Shown piece by piece: positions 26,155-34,014 of a stretch of DNA of 64,000 nucleotides; position 1 is the first letter of the stretch; every line of letters begins with the position of its first letter. The notes beneath the pieces are model-generated. The model saw nothing but the letters and a program-made list of their open reading frames with translations. It was not told the DNA's origin and made no database searches. The DNA is from Prevotella sp. (GTDB lineage: Bacteria > Bacteroidota > Bacteroidia > Bacteroidales > Bacteroidaceae), in the NCBI GenBank assembly GCA_017554105.1, contig JAFZIY010000014.1:1-64000 (forward strand), given 5' to 3'. Position numbers and translations under genes: made by a program.

Positions 26155-26703
26155 CTAATCAAAGAGTTCGGCCTCAGAGAGACTCTTACCAGCCAGGTCT
26201 TTAGGACTAAGGAGCATCTCCTCAGGCGCGATAGGCCAATCAATGCCTATTTCCGGGTCGTTGAAACGAATTGAAGCCTCTGATTGTGGTGCATAGATGT
26301 TGTCAACCTTATATGTAAATATGGCCTCTTCGCTTAATACGAGAAAACCATGAGCAAATTCGCGTGGAATAAATAACTGACGTTTGTTTTCCTCACTCAG
26401 TTCCACCATTACATATTTGCCAAAGGTAGGAGAACTCTTCCTTATGTCAATTGCCACATCTACTACAGTTCCTTTTATTACCCGCACCAGTTTTGCCTGT
26501 GAGTACTCTCCTTTTTGATAGTGAAGACCACGGAGAACACCCCTTGAAGACTTCGATTCGTTATCCTGTACGAAGTTCACTTTTCCTACATTCTTCTCAA
26601 ATTCATCTTGTTTGAATGCCTCGAAAAAATAACCGCGAGAGTCGTTGAATACTTTTGGTTCAATGATATATACTCCCTCAATGTCTGTCTTTAAATAGTT
26701 CAT
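26155..26703 (-). CDS. rfbC: dTDP-4-dehydrorhamnose 3,5-epimerase
   Basis: This 182-residue cupin enzyme epimerises dTDP-4-keto-6-deoxyglucose at C3 and C5 in dTDP-L-rhamnose synthesis for surface polysaccharide. Matching blocks are IIEPKVFNDSRGYFFEAFKQ at the N-terminus, VQDNESKSSRGVLRGLHYQ near residue 46 (catalytic His), VVDVAIDIRKSSPTFGKYV near 80 and FIPREFAHGFLVLSEEAIFTYKVDNIY near 107. The start is at 26703: an in-frame codon at 26736 lies on the TATTTTTG promoter box (26741-26734). No other rfb genes are adjacent. Confidence 0.94.
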   Translation of the reverse strand: MNYLKTDIEGVYIIEPKVFNDSRGYFFEAFKQDEFEKNVGKVNFVQDNESKSSRGVLRGLHYQKGEYSQAKLVRVIKGTVVDVAIDIRKSSPTFGKYVMVELSEENKRQLFIPREFAHGFLVLSEEAIFTYKVDNIYAPQSEASIRFNDPEIGIDWPIAPEEMLLSPKDLAGKSLSEAELFD

Positions 26704-26825
26704 TGCTGTTAATGTCCTTTTCTTTTTATGATGCAAAAATAAGAATAATATTCCATTCGACGAAAGTATTTCGAGATTTTTTTATTTTTAATACTTTTTT
26801 TCTTTGAGATATCATGATAAATGAT

Positions 26826-26833
26826 TAATTTTG
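26826..26833 (+). promoter_or_regulatory. -7 box (TAATTTTG) 5 nt before the GTG start of the HU-CCDC81/SPOR gene
   Basis: TAATTTTG fits TAnnTTTG and lies inside any coding sequence begun at the ATG of 26821. This argues for the GTG at 26839 and a nearly leaderless message. Confidence 0.4.
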
Positions 26834-26838
26834 CAAAC

Positions 26839-27939
26839 GTGAATCAACTGGAAAGACATATCGAGATATTGCTTTTGAGCAACGATTGCGTCATGGTACC
26901 TGGATTAGGTGGCTTCATGACGCATTATGTGTGTTCAAACTATAGCGAGAAAGATCACCAGATGTATCCCCCATTGCGTACTCTTGGTTTCAACCCTAAA
27001 CTTAAGGCCAACGACAACCTGCTTGCTCAGTCTTATGTTGAAGCATTCGACATCAGTTATCCCGAGGCCATGCAAAGAATAGAAGACGAGGTCGGAGAAT
27101 TGAGCGAGAGGCTATACAATGACGGGAGTTTCACACTTAACGACATAGGCACGTTAACGATTAATGAAGAGGGGAACATTGAGTTTGTTCCCGTGAAGGC
27201 CGGGTTATTGACACCTGAACTCTATGCCCTTGACTCTGTTGAAGTGAAGATGCTTTCGGAGTTGTCACAGTCAAAACCTGCGGAAGTCAGCAACGACGAC
27301 AACAATAAAGAAAAGGCTCAGGTTGTCGACATTAATACTACGAGCGACAATGAATCGGTTCCGGTAATAGATGACGATGGGGACTCAATAAAGATAAAAC
27401 TCAGTCATATAAGGAATGTTGCAGCCGTCGCTATTGCCATTATCGGTTTCTTCCTATTCACATCTCCACTTGCCAATGGTAATTATAAGATGAATATGAG
27501 CAACATCAATACAGATATGCTCTATCAGATAATGCCCAAGACAATGGTGACTGAAGGTGCAAAGGACGCGGAGCCCGTGATGGCTGATAATAGTGCCGTA
27601 GTCACGAATAAGGCTGATGACCAGAGCGTTACAGTTGCCCAGGAAGTAAAAGAGCAGACCAAGACCGCACCAGAGGCAAAGAATGAGACAAAGGCTTCTG
27701 TTGAAAAGAAAATATATTGCCTTGTAATGGCAAGTCACATATCTAAGACTAACGGCGAGACATTCCTTCAGGCTATACATAAGGAAGGATTTGCCAATGC
27801 AAGGATGACAGAGAATAAAGGAAACCTTAAGATCATATATGGTGAGTATGACTCTGAGACAAAGGCATACGAAGAATTAAGGAACCTTCACTCCAACAAG
27901 TATTTCAAACAGGCTTGGGTAATGGAAATAAAGGGTTAG
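26839..27939 (+). CDS. HU-CCDC81 and SPOR domain protein
   Basis: This 366-residue protein has two CCDC81-like HU domains at the N-terminus (LERHIEILLLSNDCVMVPGLGGFMTHY, residues ~3-30, then NPKLKANDNLLAQSY...FTLNDIGTLTI to ~115). A variable linker, one membrane segment (VAAVAIAIIGFFLFTSPLA near residue 195) and a Lys/Glu/Ala-rich stretch follow. The C-terminal SPOR domain (IYCLVMASHISKTNGETFLQ...) probably binds denuded peptidoglycan glycans at the division site. The N-terminal domains would be cytoplasmic. Family members start just before LERHIE, so I prefer the GTG at 26839 over the ATG at 26821. cdd follows after 3 nt. Confidence 0.85.
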   Translation: MNQLERHIEILLLSNDCVMVPGLGGFMTHYVCSNYSEKDHQMYPPLRTLGFNPKLKANDNLLAQSYVEAFDISYPEAMQRIEDEVGELSERLYNDGSFTLNDIGTLTINEEGNIEFVPVKAGLLTPELYALDSVEVKMLSELSQSKPAEVSNDDNNKEKAQVVDINTTSDNESVPVIDDDGDSIKIKLSHIRNVAAVAIAIIGFFLFTSPLANGNYKMNMSNINTDMLYQIMPKTMVTEGAKDAEPVMADNSAVVTNKADDQSVTVAQEVKEQTKTAPEAKNETKASVEKKIYCLVMASHISKTNGETFLQAIHKEGFANARMTENKGNLKIIYGEYDSETKAYEELRNLHSNKYFKQAWVMEIKG

Positions 27940-27942
27940 GAA

Positions 27943-28422
27943 ATGAAAGAGAAAACAATATCTGCTAAAATAAAGGTTTGCCATATAGATGATCTTTCAA
28001 ATGAAGAACAAAGACTCATAGAACTGGCAAAGAAGGCTACGGACAATTCTTATTCCCCATACTCACATTTCCGTGTGGGTGCTGCGATAAGACTTGATGA
28101 TGGCACGGAGATAATTGGTGCCAACCAGGAGAATGCCGCATTTCCAGTTACCTTGTGTGCCGAGCGTACCGCATTATTTGCCGCACAGGCACAACATCCT
28201 GAGCGTTCTGTTGTACAACTTGCAATTGCTGCTCGTAACGAAGAGGGATTCACTTCTTCTCCTATTGCCCCATGTGGCTCATGTCGTCAGGTGATTCTTG
28301 AGATTGAGAATCGTTATAGTCAACCAATCCGCATTTACCTGTATGGAACGGAAGGTGTATATGTAATTGACAGCATAAAAGACATCCTTCCACTTAACTT
28401 TGATAGCGAAAGCATGCTATAA
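27943..28422 (+). CDS. cdd: Cytidine deaminase
   Basis: This 159-residue zinc enzyme deaminates cytidine/deoxycytidine in pyrimidine salvage. The catalytic blocks are TLCAERTALFAA near residue 70 (zinc Cys and catalytic Glu) and APCGSCRQVILE near 108 (two zinc Cys). YSPYSHFRVGAAI near 38 and the N-Q-E-N-A-A-F loop near 60 form the nucleoside pocket. Length fits the homotetrameric short type with a small N-terminal extension. It follows the SPOR gene by 3 nt and ends at a strong bidirectional terminator. Confidence 0.96.
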   Translation: MKEKTISAKIKVCHIDDLSNEEQRLIELAKKATDNSYSPYSHFRVGAAIRLDDGTEIIGANQENAAFPVTLCAERTALFAAQAQHPERSVVQLAIAARNEEGFTSSPIAPCGSCRQVILEIENRYSQPIRIYLYGTEGVYVIDSIKDILPLNFDSESML

Positions 28423-28450
28423 TCTGTTGCATGTTTAACTGATATAATAA

Positions 28451-28480
28451 AGAATCATAGTTTTCATTAGCTATGATTCT
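28451..28480. terminator. Bidirectional terminator between cdd and the FHA gene
   Basis: A perfect 10-bp stem AGAATCATAG/CTATGATTCT with a 10-nt loop is followed by TTTTCC on the plus strand. The FHA stop codon (28471-28473) lies in the stem. Confidence 0.85.
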
Positions 28481-28998
28481 TTTCCTTTTCTCAATAGTAT
28501 ACTTGTTGCTCCTATCGTGAATATCGTACCGTCTTCTATTATTCTTCGTTCCCTGTCACCAAGTATCTCGTTGTCAACAAATGTTCCCGTGTTGCTTGGA
28601 CCATCGCGTAGGACATATTTAAACTTTCCATTTTTGTCCCGACTGACATTAATAACGCAATGTGTGTTGTCAACACTTGGGTCAACAGTCTCTATCGGAG
28701 TATTGATGGGATTACCCTTTTGATAACGTCCTATTACGTTGTCGCCCATCTTCAATGGTATTATCTGCTTGAAATGGAAGACGTTCTCTATTACGACAAT
28801 AGCCCCCATGTCATCATTCTCAACAAGGTCCTCCGGGTTCTCCTCCTTTTGCCTGTCACGTAGTTTGCTCTTACCTATCCTTATTCCGAACTGTTTGTTA
28901 CACTCAGGACAAACAAAGACAAGTGACTGGCCTTCGGTATATCTTGTTTCATCAAATGTAATGAAGTTGTCACATTTTGGACATCTTACTCGTTTCAT
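28471..28998 (-). CDS. FHA domain protein with N-terminal zinc ribbon
   Basis: This 175-residue protein begins with a zinc-ribbon motif (RCPKCDNFITF ... FVCPECNKQFG, two CxxC pairs at ~5-8 and ~31-34). A charged linker follows, then a forkhead-associated domain (~75-170: NVIGRYQKGNP, VDPSVDNTHCVINV and GPSNTGTFVDNEIL). FHA domains bind phosphothreonine peptides, so a role with a Ser/Thr kinase or secretion apparatus is possible; no kinase is nearby. Its last codons and stop are inside the shared terminator stem. The lipoprotein gene at 29031 is 32 nt upstream on the same strand. Confidence 0.88.
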   Translation of the reverse strand: MKRVRCPKCDNFITFDETRYTEGQSLVFVCPECNKQFGIRIGKSKLRDRQKEENPEDLVENDDMGAIVVIENVFHFKQIIPLKMGDNVIGRYQKGNPINTPIETVDPSVDNTHCVINVSRDKNGKFKYVLRDGPSNTGTFVDNEILGDRERRIIEDGTIFTIGATSILLRKGKES

Positions 28999-29030
28999 CC
29001 TCTATAAGTCTTATATTAGAACAACTAAGA

Positions 29031-30482
29031 TTATGAATCTTCCCTAAACTCATAACATCCCATATCCGGTTTCTCGTCACGCGGGAATCCATCACGATCG
29101 GTAGATGTGGAGTAAGCCTCAGATGCGGCTCCAATGGCCTTTGACTTCTCACTTAGGTGGAAGTCATAGTGCTGAGTGTTTATATTAACAAGTTTGAAGT
29201 TCTTCTCCCCGCCATATATCGTATCTTCCGGCTCTTCCCATATAACACCCTCGAAATACTTGGCCGACTCCTCGTCTTTCACTTCTGGAGTTCTCAAAAT
29301 ACAGTTGGCAAAGGTATAACTGAACGTGGTCTCTTCCTCGCTCTTCTCGCCCATTATGACATCTTCCGCGTATCCTGTTACGATACTATTGACGCATTGC
29401 ATGTTGTATAGCGGGAATGTCTTAGATTCATAGAAATTAGTAAAGCGCAAGGCAACCCCTCGGTTTGAGTCGAATGGGTAGAACTGTGCCAATGTCGAGT
29501 TGCCGATATACGCATTGCCTCCGAAGAAGGCCACACAATCATTGAGCGTATTTGTTACCTGGCAGTTCTCTATCTTTATACTGCTATGTATGGCTTTTAT
29601 TCCATAGCCCTGACAGTTGTGGATTATAGAATTCTCTATGTCAAGTTTTAGTTTTGAGATGTCACTCGAATCGCATACGATAGCATCCATCGTTGCGTGA
29701 ATATCAGCATATTCTATTATGTTGTCATAGGAAGACTCAGCGATATGAATACCTCGCCATTGTCCGCTGATGAGGTCATAAGGCAGGTAGTCGAACATGT
29801 TATCGAGACGTGAACCTCTCAACGTTACATTATTATCAGCCGTTCCTTCTATCTTCAACGTGCCATTCACCTCGATGCCGGCATTACTGTTGAAATAGAG
29901 TGTCTGACCAGCAGGTATCGTGAGCGTGGCATTCTTCTCAACGGTTATCATTCCGTTTATCAGAAGTGGCGACTCGCTCTCAAGAGTCATGTCGCTCGAT
30001 ACAACAAGATTGTTAATCTCTTCCGCATCCCATGAGAAAGCATCGAGTATCAACTCTTGCGTAACACCACTCTCAAGTGTGAAGAGCAACTTGTCAACAA
30101 GTTCCTTTGCAACCGTGTTTCCGTTCCTTGGAGATGTTACCTCGACAAAAACACGAATACTGTCTTTGTTTCTTATCTCCACATCCTGCAACTGATAACC
30201 GGCGGCAGGACTAAGATATACGCCGTCAACATTGACACGGAACCCCGTCTGGTTACCATTAAGCAAGCGCACGTTGGTACATCTGAGGTCTTTGCCCGAC
30301 CTGTTATATACCCACATGGTACGTGTGCTTGACGGAACCTTCGAAAATATCGTGTCAAACTTGACTGAGTCAGTAGAAAAGGTCAAACTTAAAGCAGGCG
30401 ATGAAGAAAAATCCTCATCGTTACATGCGGTAATTCCTATCAGGACCATTACCAACAAGACGATATACTTGCATGATTTCAT
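29031..30482 (-). CDS. Right-handed beta-helix lipoprotein
   Basis: This 483-residue protein starts MKSCKYIVLLVMVLIGITACND with a lipobox (ITAC, Cys near residue 20). The N-terminal part (30-150) looks like an Ig/ASPM-type beta domain (FDTIFSKVPSSTRTMWVYNRSG). From ~165 on, repeated short strands (LLINGMITVEKNATLTIPAGQTLYF, GIEVNGTLKIEGT, WRGIHIAESSYDNIIEYADI) form a parallel beta-helix, as in pectate-lyase-like surface proteins. The end (DRDGFPRDEKPDMGCYEF) is typical for Bacteroidetes choice-of-anchor or cell-surface proteins. No catalytic motif is visible. It is probably outer-membrane anchored and co-transcribed with the FHA gene. Confidence 0.82.
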   Translation of the reverse strand: MKSCKYIVLLVMVLIGITACNDEDFSSSPALSLTFSTDSVKFDTIFSKVPSSTRTMWVYNRSGKDLRCTNVRLLNGNQTGFRVNVDGVYLSPAAGYQLQDVEIRNKDSIRVFVEVTSPRNGNTVAKELVDKLLFTLESGVTQELILDAFSWDAEEINNLVVSSDMTLESESPLLINGMITVEKNATLTIPAGQTLYFNSNAGIEVNGTLKIEGTADNNVTLRGSRLDNMFDYLPYDLISGQWRGIHIAESSYDNIIEYADIHATMDAIVCDSSDISKLKLDIENSIIHNCQGYGIKAIHSSIKIENCQVTNTLNDCVAFFGGNAYIGNSTLAQFYPFDSNRGVALRFTNFYESKTFPLYNMQCVNSIVTGYAEDVIMGEKSEEETTFSYTFANCILRTPEVKDEESAKYFEGVIWEEPEDTIYGGEKNFKLVNINTQHYDFHLSEKSKAIGAASEAYSTSTDRDGFPRDEKPDMGCYEFREDS

Positions 30483-30546
30483 TAATTATATAACGATACG
30501 AGCACCTAATTATTATATAATGGTACGATTTTCTCTATATGCGGAA

Positions 30547-31221
30547 TCATGCCGACCTCATTTGTCTAAGCAGTTCTTTCTGCTTTTCATTGAGGTTCTG
30601 AGGCAACGTCACATTGTATGTTATGATAAGGTCTCCATGCCTGCCGTTTATCATTTGCTGACCTTTTCCACGAAGACGTACCTTCGTTCCTGGCTGGGTT
30701 CCCGGCTTTACCTTTATGTTATATGCCGTACCATTACTTAGTCTCACGCTTATCTCACCTCCAAGTATTGCGGTGTACATGTCAATATTGACAGAGGCAT
30801 TAGTGTCAGCACTCTGCTGGAAGCCGTCAAAACCACCAGAGAATCCGCCACCTCCACCAGAGAAACCACCCCTGGAACCTGCTCCACGGAACAGTTCCTC
30901 GAAGAAACTACTGAAACCTCCACCTGAGAACATGTTCGGGTCGAAGCCATCGGGACCTCCTCCCCCACCGCTGAAACCTCCGAAACCCTTGTCAGCTTCT
31001 TTCCAGTTCTCACCAAATTGGTCATATTTCTTGCGCTTCTCGGGGTCGTTCAGCACCTCGTATGCTTCATTCAGGGCCTGAAACTTTGCTTTCGCCTTCG
31101 GGTCGTCTGGATGAAGATCAGGATGAAACTGCTTTGCTCTTTTGATATAAGCCTTCTTGACATCCTTTTGCGGGATGTCCTTGCTTACACCTAGAATCTT
31201 GTAATAATCTACAAATGCCAT
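30547..31221 (-). CDS. Short DnaJ-type co-chaperone (J domain, G/F region, one C-terminal domain)
   Basis: This 224-residue protein carries a J domain (1-68: [20 protein letters not shown], catalytic HPD in [30 protein letters not shown]). A long Gly/Phe/Ser-rich linker (75-145) follows, then a single substrate-binding C-terminal domain ([27 protein letters not shown]). Compared with CbpA (~300 residues) the first C-terminal beta-sandwich and any zinc finger are missing. It should stimulate DnaK ATPase. It has an unusual AAAGGAG Shine-Dalgarno-like sequence (31231-31238) 9 nt before the ATG. The lipoprotein gene lies 64 nt downstream. Confidence 0.9.
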   Translation of the reverse strand: MAFVDYYKILGVSKDIPQKDVKKAYIKRAKQFHPDLHPDDPKAKAKFQALNEAYEVLNDPEKRKKYDQFGENWKEADKGFGGFSGGGGGPDGFDPNMFSGGGFSSFFEELFRGAGSRGGFSGGGGGFSGGFDGFQQSADTNASVNIDMYTAILGGEISVRLSNGTAYNIKVKPGTQPGTKVRLRGKGQQMINGRHGDLIITYNVTLPQNLNEKQKELLRQMRSA

Positions 31222-31230
31222 ATTATATCT

Positions 31231-31238
31231 CTCCTTTC
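31231..31238 (-). promoter_or_regulatory. Shine-Dalgarno-like site before the DnaJ-type gene
   Basis: The minus strand reads GAAAGGAG, 9 nt before the ATG. Such sites are rare elsewhere in this window, where genes have A/T-rich leaders. Confidence 0.5.
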
Positions 31239-31338
31239 AAATTTAAGTTTATTCATTACTACAAATCGAATAGCAAAAACCGTGCCTAATTATATTATGT
31301 CATATCGTCTTTTATAGTCAAAAAAAAGAATGATTTCC

Positions 31339-31369
31339 TTTGTTTTGCACGTGACTTTTCGTAACTTTG
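31339..31369 (+). promoter_or_regulatory. Promoter of the 5'-nucleotidase gene (TTTG-N19-TAACTTTG)
   Basis: TTTG (31339-31342) and TAACTTTG (31362-31369) are separated by 19 nt, a full consensus match. It excludes the in-frame codon at 31367 as the start. Confidence 0.75.
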
Positions 31370-31387
31370 CACTTTAAACGTATTGCA

Positions 31388-33121
31388 ATGAAATATATCA
31401 TCTGTCTAATCATGACAGCATTATGCATGAATTCTTATGTTATGGCTCAGGTAAAGACCGTTGAACTTAGGATTTTGGAGACAAGTGACGTGCATGGCTG
31501 CTTCTTCCCATACGACTTCATCAACAGATGTCCGATGAAAGGTTCATTGGCAAGAGTAAGCACCTATGTCAAGCAATTAAGGGAGAAATATGGCGACAAT
31601 CTGATTCTGCTTGATAATGGTGACATACTTCAAGGGCAGCCCACATGTTACTATTGCAACTATATCAAGCCAGAGATGGAGAACGTTGCCGCGAGTGTTG
31701 TCAATTATCTGAGATATGATGCTCAGACAATCGGTAACCACGACGTCGAGACGGGACATGACGTCTATGACAAATGGATAAATGAGGTGAAATGTCCAAT
31801 GCTCGGAGCAAACGTTATTGACACTAAGACAGGCAACCCTTACTTGAAGCCCTACACGATTATTGAGCGCGAAGGAGTGAGGATTGCCGTTATAGGTATG
31901 CTCACTCCAGCGATACCCAACTGGCTAAACGAGAGTCTTTGGAAAGGATTGAGGTTTGAGAGTATTGTGAAGAGCGCCAGGAAATGGGTGAAACAAGTCC
32001 GTGAGAAAGAGAATCCTGATGTTATCATAGGTTTGTTCCATAGTGGCAGGGAAGGCGGAATCAAGACCGACGAATATGAGGAGGACGAGACGTTAATCAC
32101 CGCAAAGGAGGTTCCCGGCTTTGACGTCATACTCAACGGGCACGACCACACCATGCATAAGGATATCGTAAAGAACGTTGAGGGCAAGCGCGTCCTGTGT
32201 CTTAATCCGTCAAGCAATGCCTTGATGATTAGCGATGTGAAACTGACCGTCACACTTGACAAAGGGAAGGTTGTTGACAAGAAAGCGGAAGGCGAGGTCG
32301 TCAAGATATCAAACATAGACATCGACCAGGAGTTTGTTGGCTATTTCCAACCTCAGATAGACAGTGTCAAGGCTTATGTCGATAGAGTTATAGGCAAGTC
32401 AGACACCACTATCAGGGTGCGTGACTCCTATTTCGGTAGTGCTCCGTTCTCTGATTTCATCCATAACCTGCAACTTAAGATCACAGGTGCTGACATTTCC
32501 TTTAACGCGCCCCTGACCTACGATAGTGAGATTAAGGAAGGAGACGTAAGGGTTAGCGACATGTTCAACCTCTATAAATATGAGAATCAGATATATGTGT
32601 TGAGGATGACAGGTGAGGAAGTGAGGAAGCATCTTGAGATGAGTTATGACCAATGGGTGACCACCATGACTTCGCCTGACGACCACATAATGCTTATGAA
32701 CGAATATGCCAAGAACGACAAGCAGCGTTTCGGCTTCAGGAACCTCGCATTCAACTTCGACAGTGCTGCCGGAATCATCTATGAGGTTGATGTTACCAAA
32801 CCCGATGGCGAGAAGGTGAGAATCATCAGCATGGCGAACGGAGAGCCCTTCGATGAGGAGAAGTGGTATAATGTGGTGATGAACAGTTATCGTGGCAATG
32901 GCGGAGGTGAACTTCTCACACATGGAGCGGGCATTCCGCATGAGGAACTTGCGAAAAGAAGAATATTCGAGAGCGAGAAAGACCAAAGGTATTACCTCAC
33001 TAAGGAAATAGAAAAGATGGGTGTTATTTCGCCAAAGGCAAACAACAACTGGCGCTTTGTTCCCGAGGAATGGACGGCTCCTGCAATAGAAAGAGACATG
33101 AAACTCATATATGGTGAATGA
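31388..33121 (+). CDS. Exported bifunctional metallophosphatase/5'-nucleotidase
   Basis: This 577-residue protein has a signal peptide (MKYIICLIMTALCMNSYVMAQ), a calcineurin-like phosphatase domain and a C-terminal 5'-nucleotidase domain. The phosphatase motifs are ETSDVHGCFFPYD near residue 31, LLDNGDILQGQPTCYY near 75, TIGNHDVETG near 117, LFHSGREGG near 218 and LNGHDHTMH near 255. The nucleotidase domain (~340-560) contains FSDFIHNLQLKITGADIS and MNSYRGNGGGELLTHG. It likely releases phosphate and nucleosides from extracellular nucleotides in the periplasm. The start is set after the promoter at 31339-31369. The gap to nudC is filled by array C. Confidence 0.92.
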   Translation: MKYIICLIMTALCMNSYVMAQVKTVELRILETSDVHGCFFPYDFINRCPMKGSLARVSTYVKQLREKYGDNLILLDNGDILQGQPTCYYCNYIKPEMENVAASVVNYLRYDAQTIGNHDVETGHDVYDKWINEVKCPMLGANVIDTKTGNPYLKPYTIIEREGVRIAVIGMLTPAIPNWLNESLWKGLRFESIVKSARKWVKQVREKENPDVIIGLFHSGREGGIKTDEYEEDETLITAKEVPGFDVILNGHDHTMHKDIVKNVEGKRVLCLNPSSNALMISDVKLTVTLDKGKVVDKKAEGEVVKISNIDIDQEFVGYFQPQIDSVKAYVDRVIGKSDTTIRVRDSYFGSAPFSDFIHNLQLKITGADISFNAPLTYDSEIKEGDVRVSDMFNLYKYENQIYVLRMTGEEVRKHLEMSYDQWVTTMTSPDDHIMLMNEYAKNDKQRFGFRNLAFNFDSAAGIIYEVDVTKPDGEKVRIISMANGEPFDEEKWYNVVMNSYRGNGGGELLTHGAGIPHEELAKRRIFESEKDQRYYLTKEIEKMGVISPKANNNWRFVPEEWTAPAIERDMKLIYGE

Positions 33122-33224
33122 ATAGCATATCTTTCGTCCTCTAAAAGGTGTCCTTTTGCATCCTAAGAGATGCCTTTTTAGGACCTCAGATGTATATCAT
33201 TAGCACCTCAAAAGCATATCTATT
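33122..33224. repeat. Degenerate 22-24-nt periodic array C (fills the whole intergenic gap)
   Basis: All 103 nt between the 5'-nucleotidase stop and the nudC start can be split into units at about 33138-33161, 33162-33184, 33185-33206 and 33207-33224. They begin CCTC/CTC and contain AAAAGnATATC-like cores. It shares the 13-mer TCAGATGTATATC with array B. Confidence 0.6.
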
Positions 33225-34001
33225 ATGAACAAGAATCTATGGTTTGTATTTTGCAAGTCGGATGTGTTGCTTCAAAAAACGAGTGAAGGAACATACGACA
33301 TCCCATATAGTGAGCAACCGCCAACGGAGATTAAGCCCTGGACGACGGTTCACAACATCACGCCATTGGGTGACATCCCCGTGAAGACATACCGCATTGA
33401 CGCACCCGTTACCGACGACTCCAACTATGAGATGTGCGGACTTAGGGCCTCATATTCCAAAATCTCACATGACCTGTACCTGAAGGCGGGCAAATGTGCG
33501 GAAATACTCTATTGGGACATGAACACCCAGTTCTGTGGCGTTTGTGGCTCTCCGATGGAGAAGAACACGGATATCTCCAAGCGATGCACTAATTGCGGCA
33601 AGGAGGTATGGCCACAACTTGCCACCGCGGTAATTGTCCTGATACACAAGGGCGACGAGATACTCCTGGTACATGCTAACAACTTCAAGAGAGACTTCTT
33701 TGGTCTTGTTGCCGGATTCGTTGAGACTGGTGAGACACTTGAGGAAGCCGTAAGGCGTGAGGTTATGGAGGAGACGGGATTGAAGATAAAGAATCTGCGT
33801 TACTTTGCCTCCCAGCCTTGGCCCTACCCCTCCGGTCTGATGGTCGGTTTCAATGCCGACTATGACGAGGGCGACATTCATCTGCAACGCTCTGAACTGT
33901 CTTCTGGCGGTTGGTACAAGAAAGACAACCTCCCACATATCCCCGAGAAACTCTCGATAGCGAGAAAACTGATAGATAACTGGCTCGAAACGTCTGAATA
34001 A
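33225..34001 (+). CDS. nudC: NAD(H) pyrophosphatase / NAD-capped RNA hydrolase
   Basis: This 258-residue Nudix enzyme cleaves NADH to NMNH and AMP and, in E. coli, de-caps NAD-RNA. It has a four-Cys zinc ribbon (FCGVCGSPME ... RCTNCGKEVWPQ, near residues 104-128), the Nudix box GFVETGETLEEAVRREVMEETG near 165-187 and the NudC signature SQPWPYPSGLMVGF near 198. The length is the family's usual one. The start codon directly follows array C. uvrA begins 13 nt after the stop, so the two probably share a transcript. Confidence 0.94.
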   Translation: MNKNLWFVFCKSDVLLQKTSEGTYDIPYSEQPPTEIKPWTTVHNITPLGDIPVKTYRIDAPVTDDSNYEMCGLRASYSKISHDLYLKAGKCAEILYWDMNTQFCGVCGSPMEKNTDISKRCTNCGKEVWPQLATAVIVLIHKGDEILLVHANNFKRDFFGLVAGFVETGETLEEAVRREVMEETGLKIKNLRYFASQPWPYPSGLMVGFNADYDEGDIHLQRSELSSGGWYKKDNLPHIPEKLSIARKLIDNWLETSE

Positions 34002-34014
34002 CGGTCATAGCATA

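Noticed and set aside
33122-33224. CRISPR array
   Set aside because: The periodic units are degenerate, contiguous and have no unique spacers; no cas genes are in the window.
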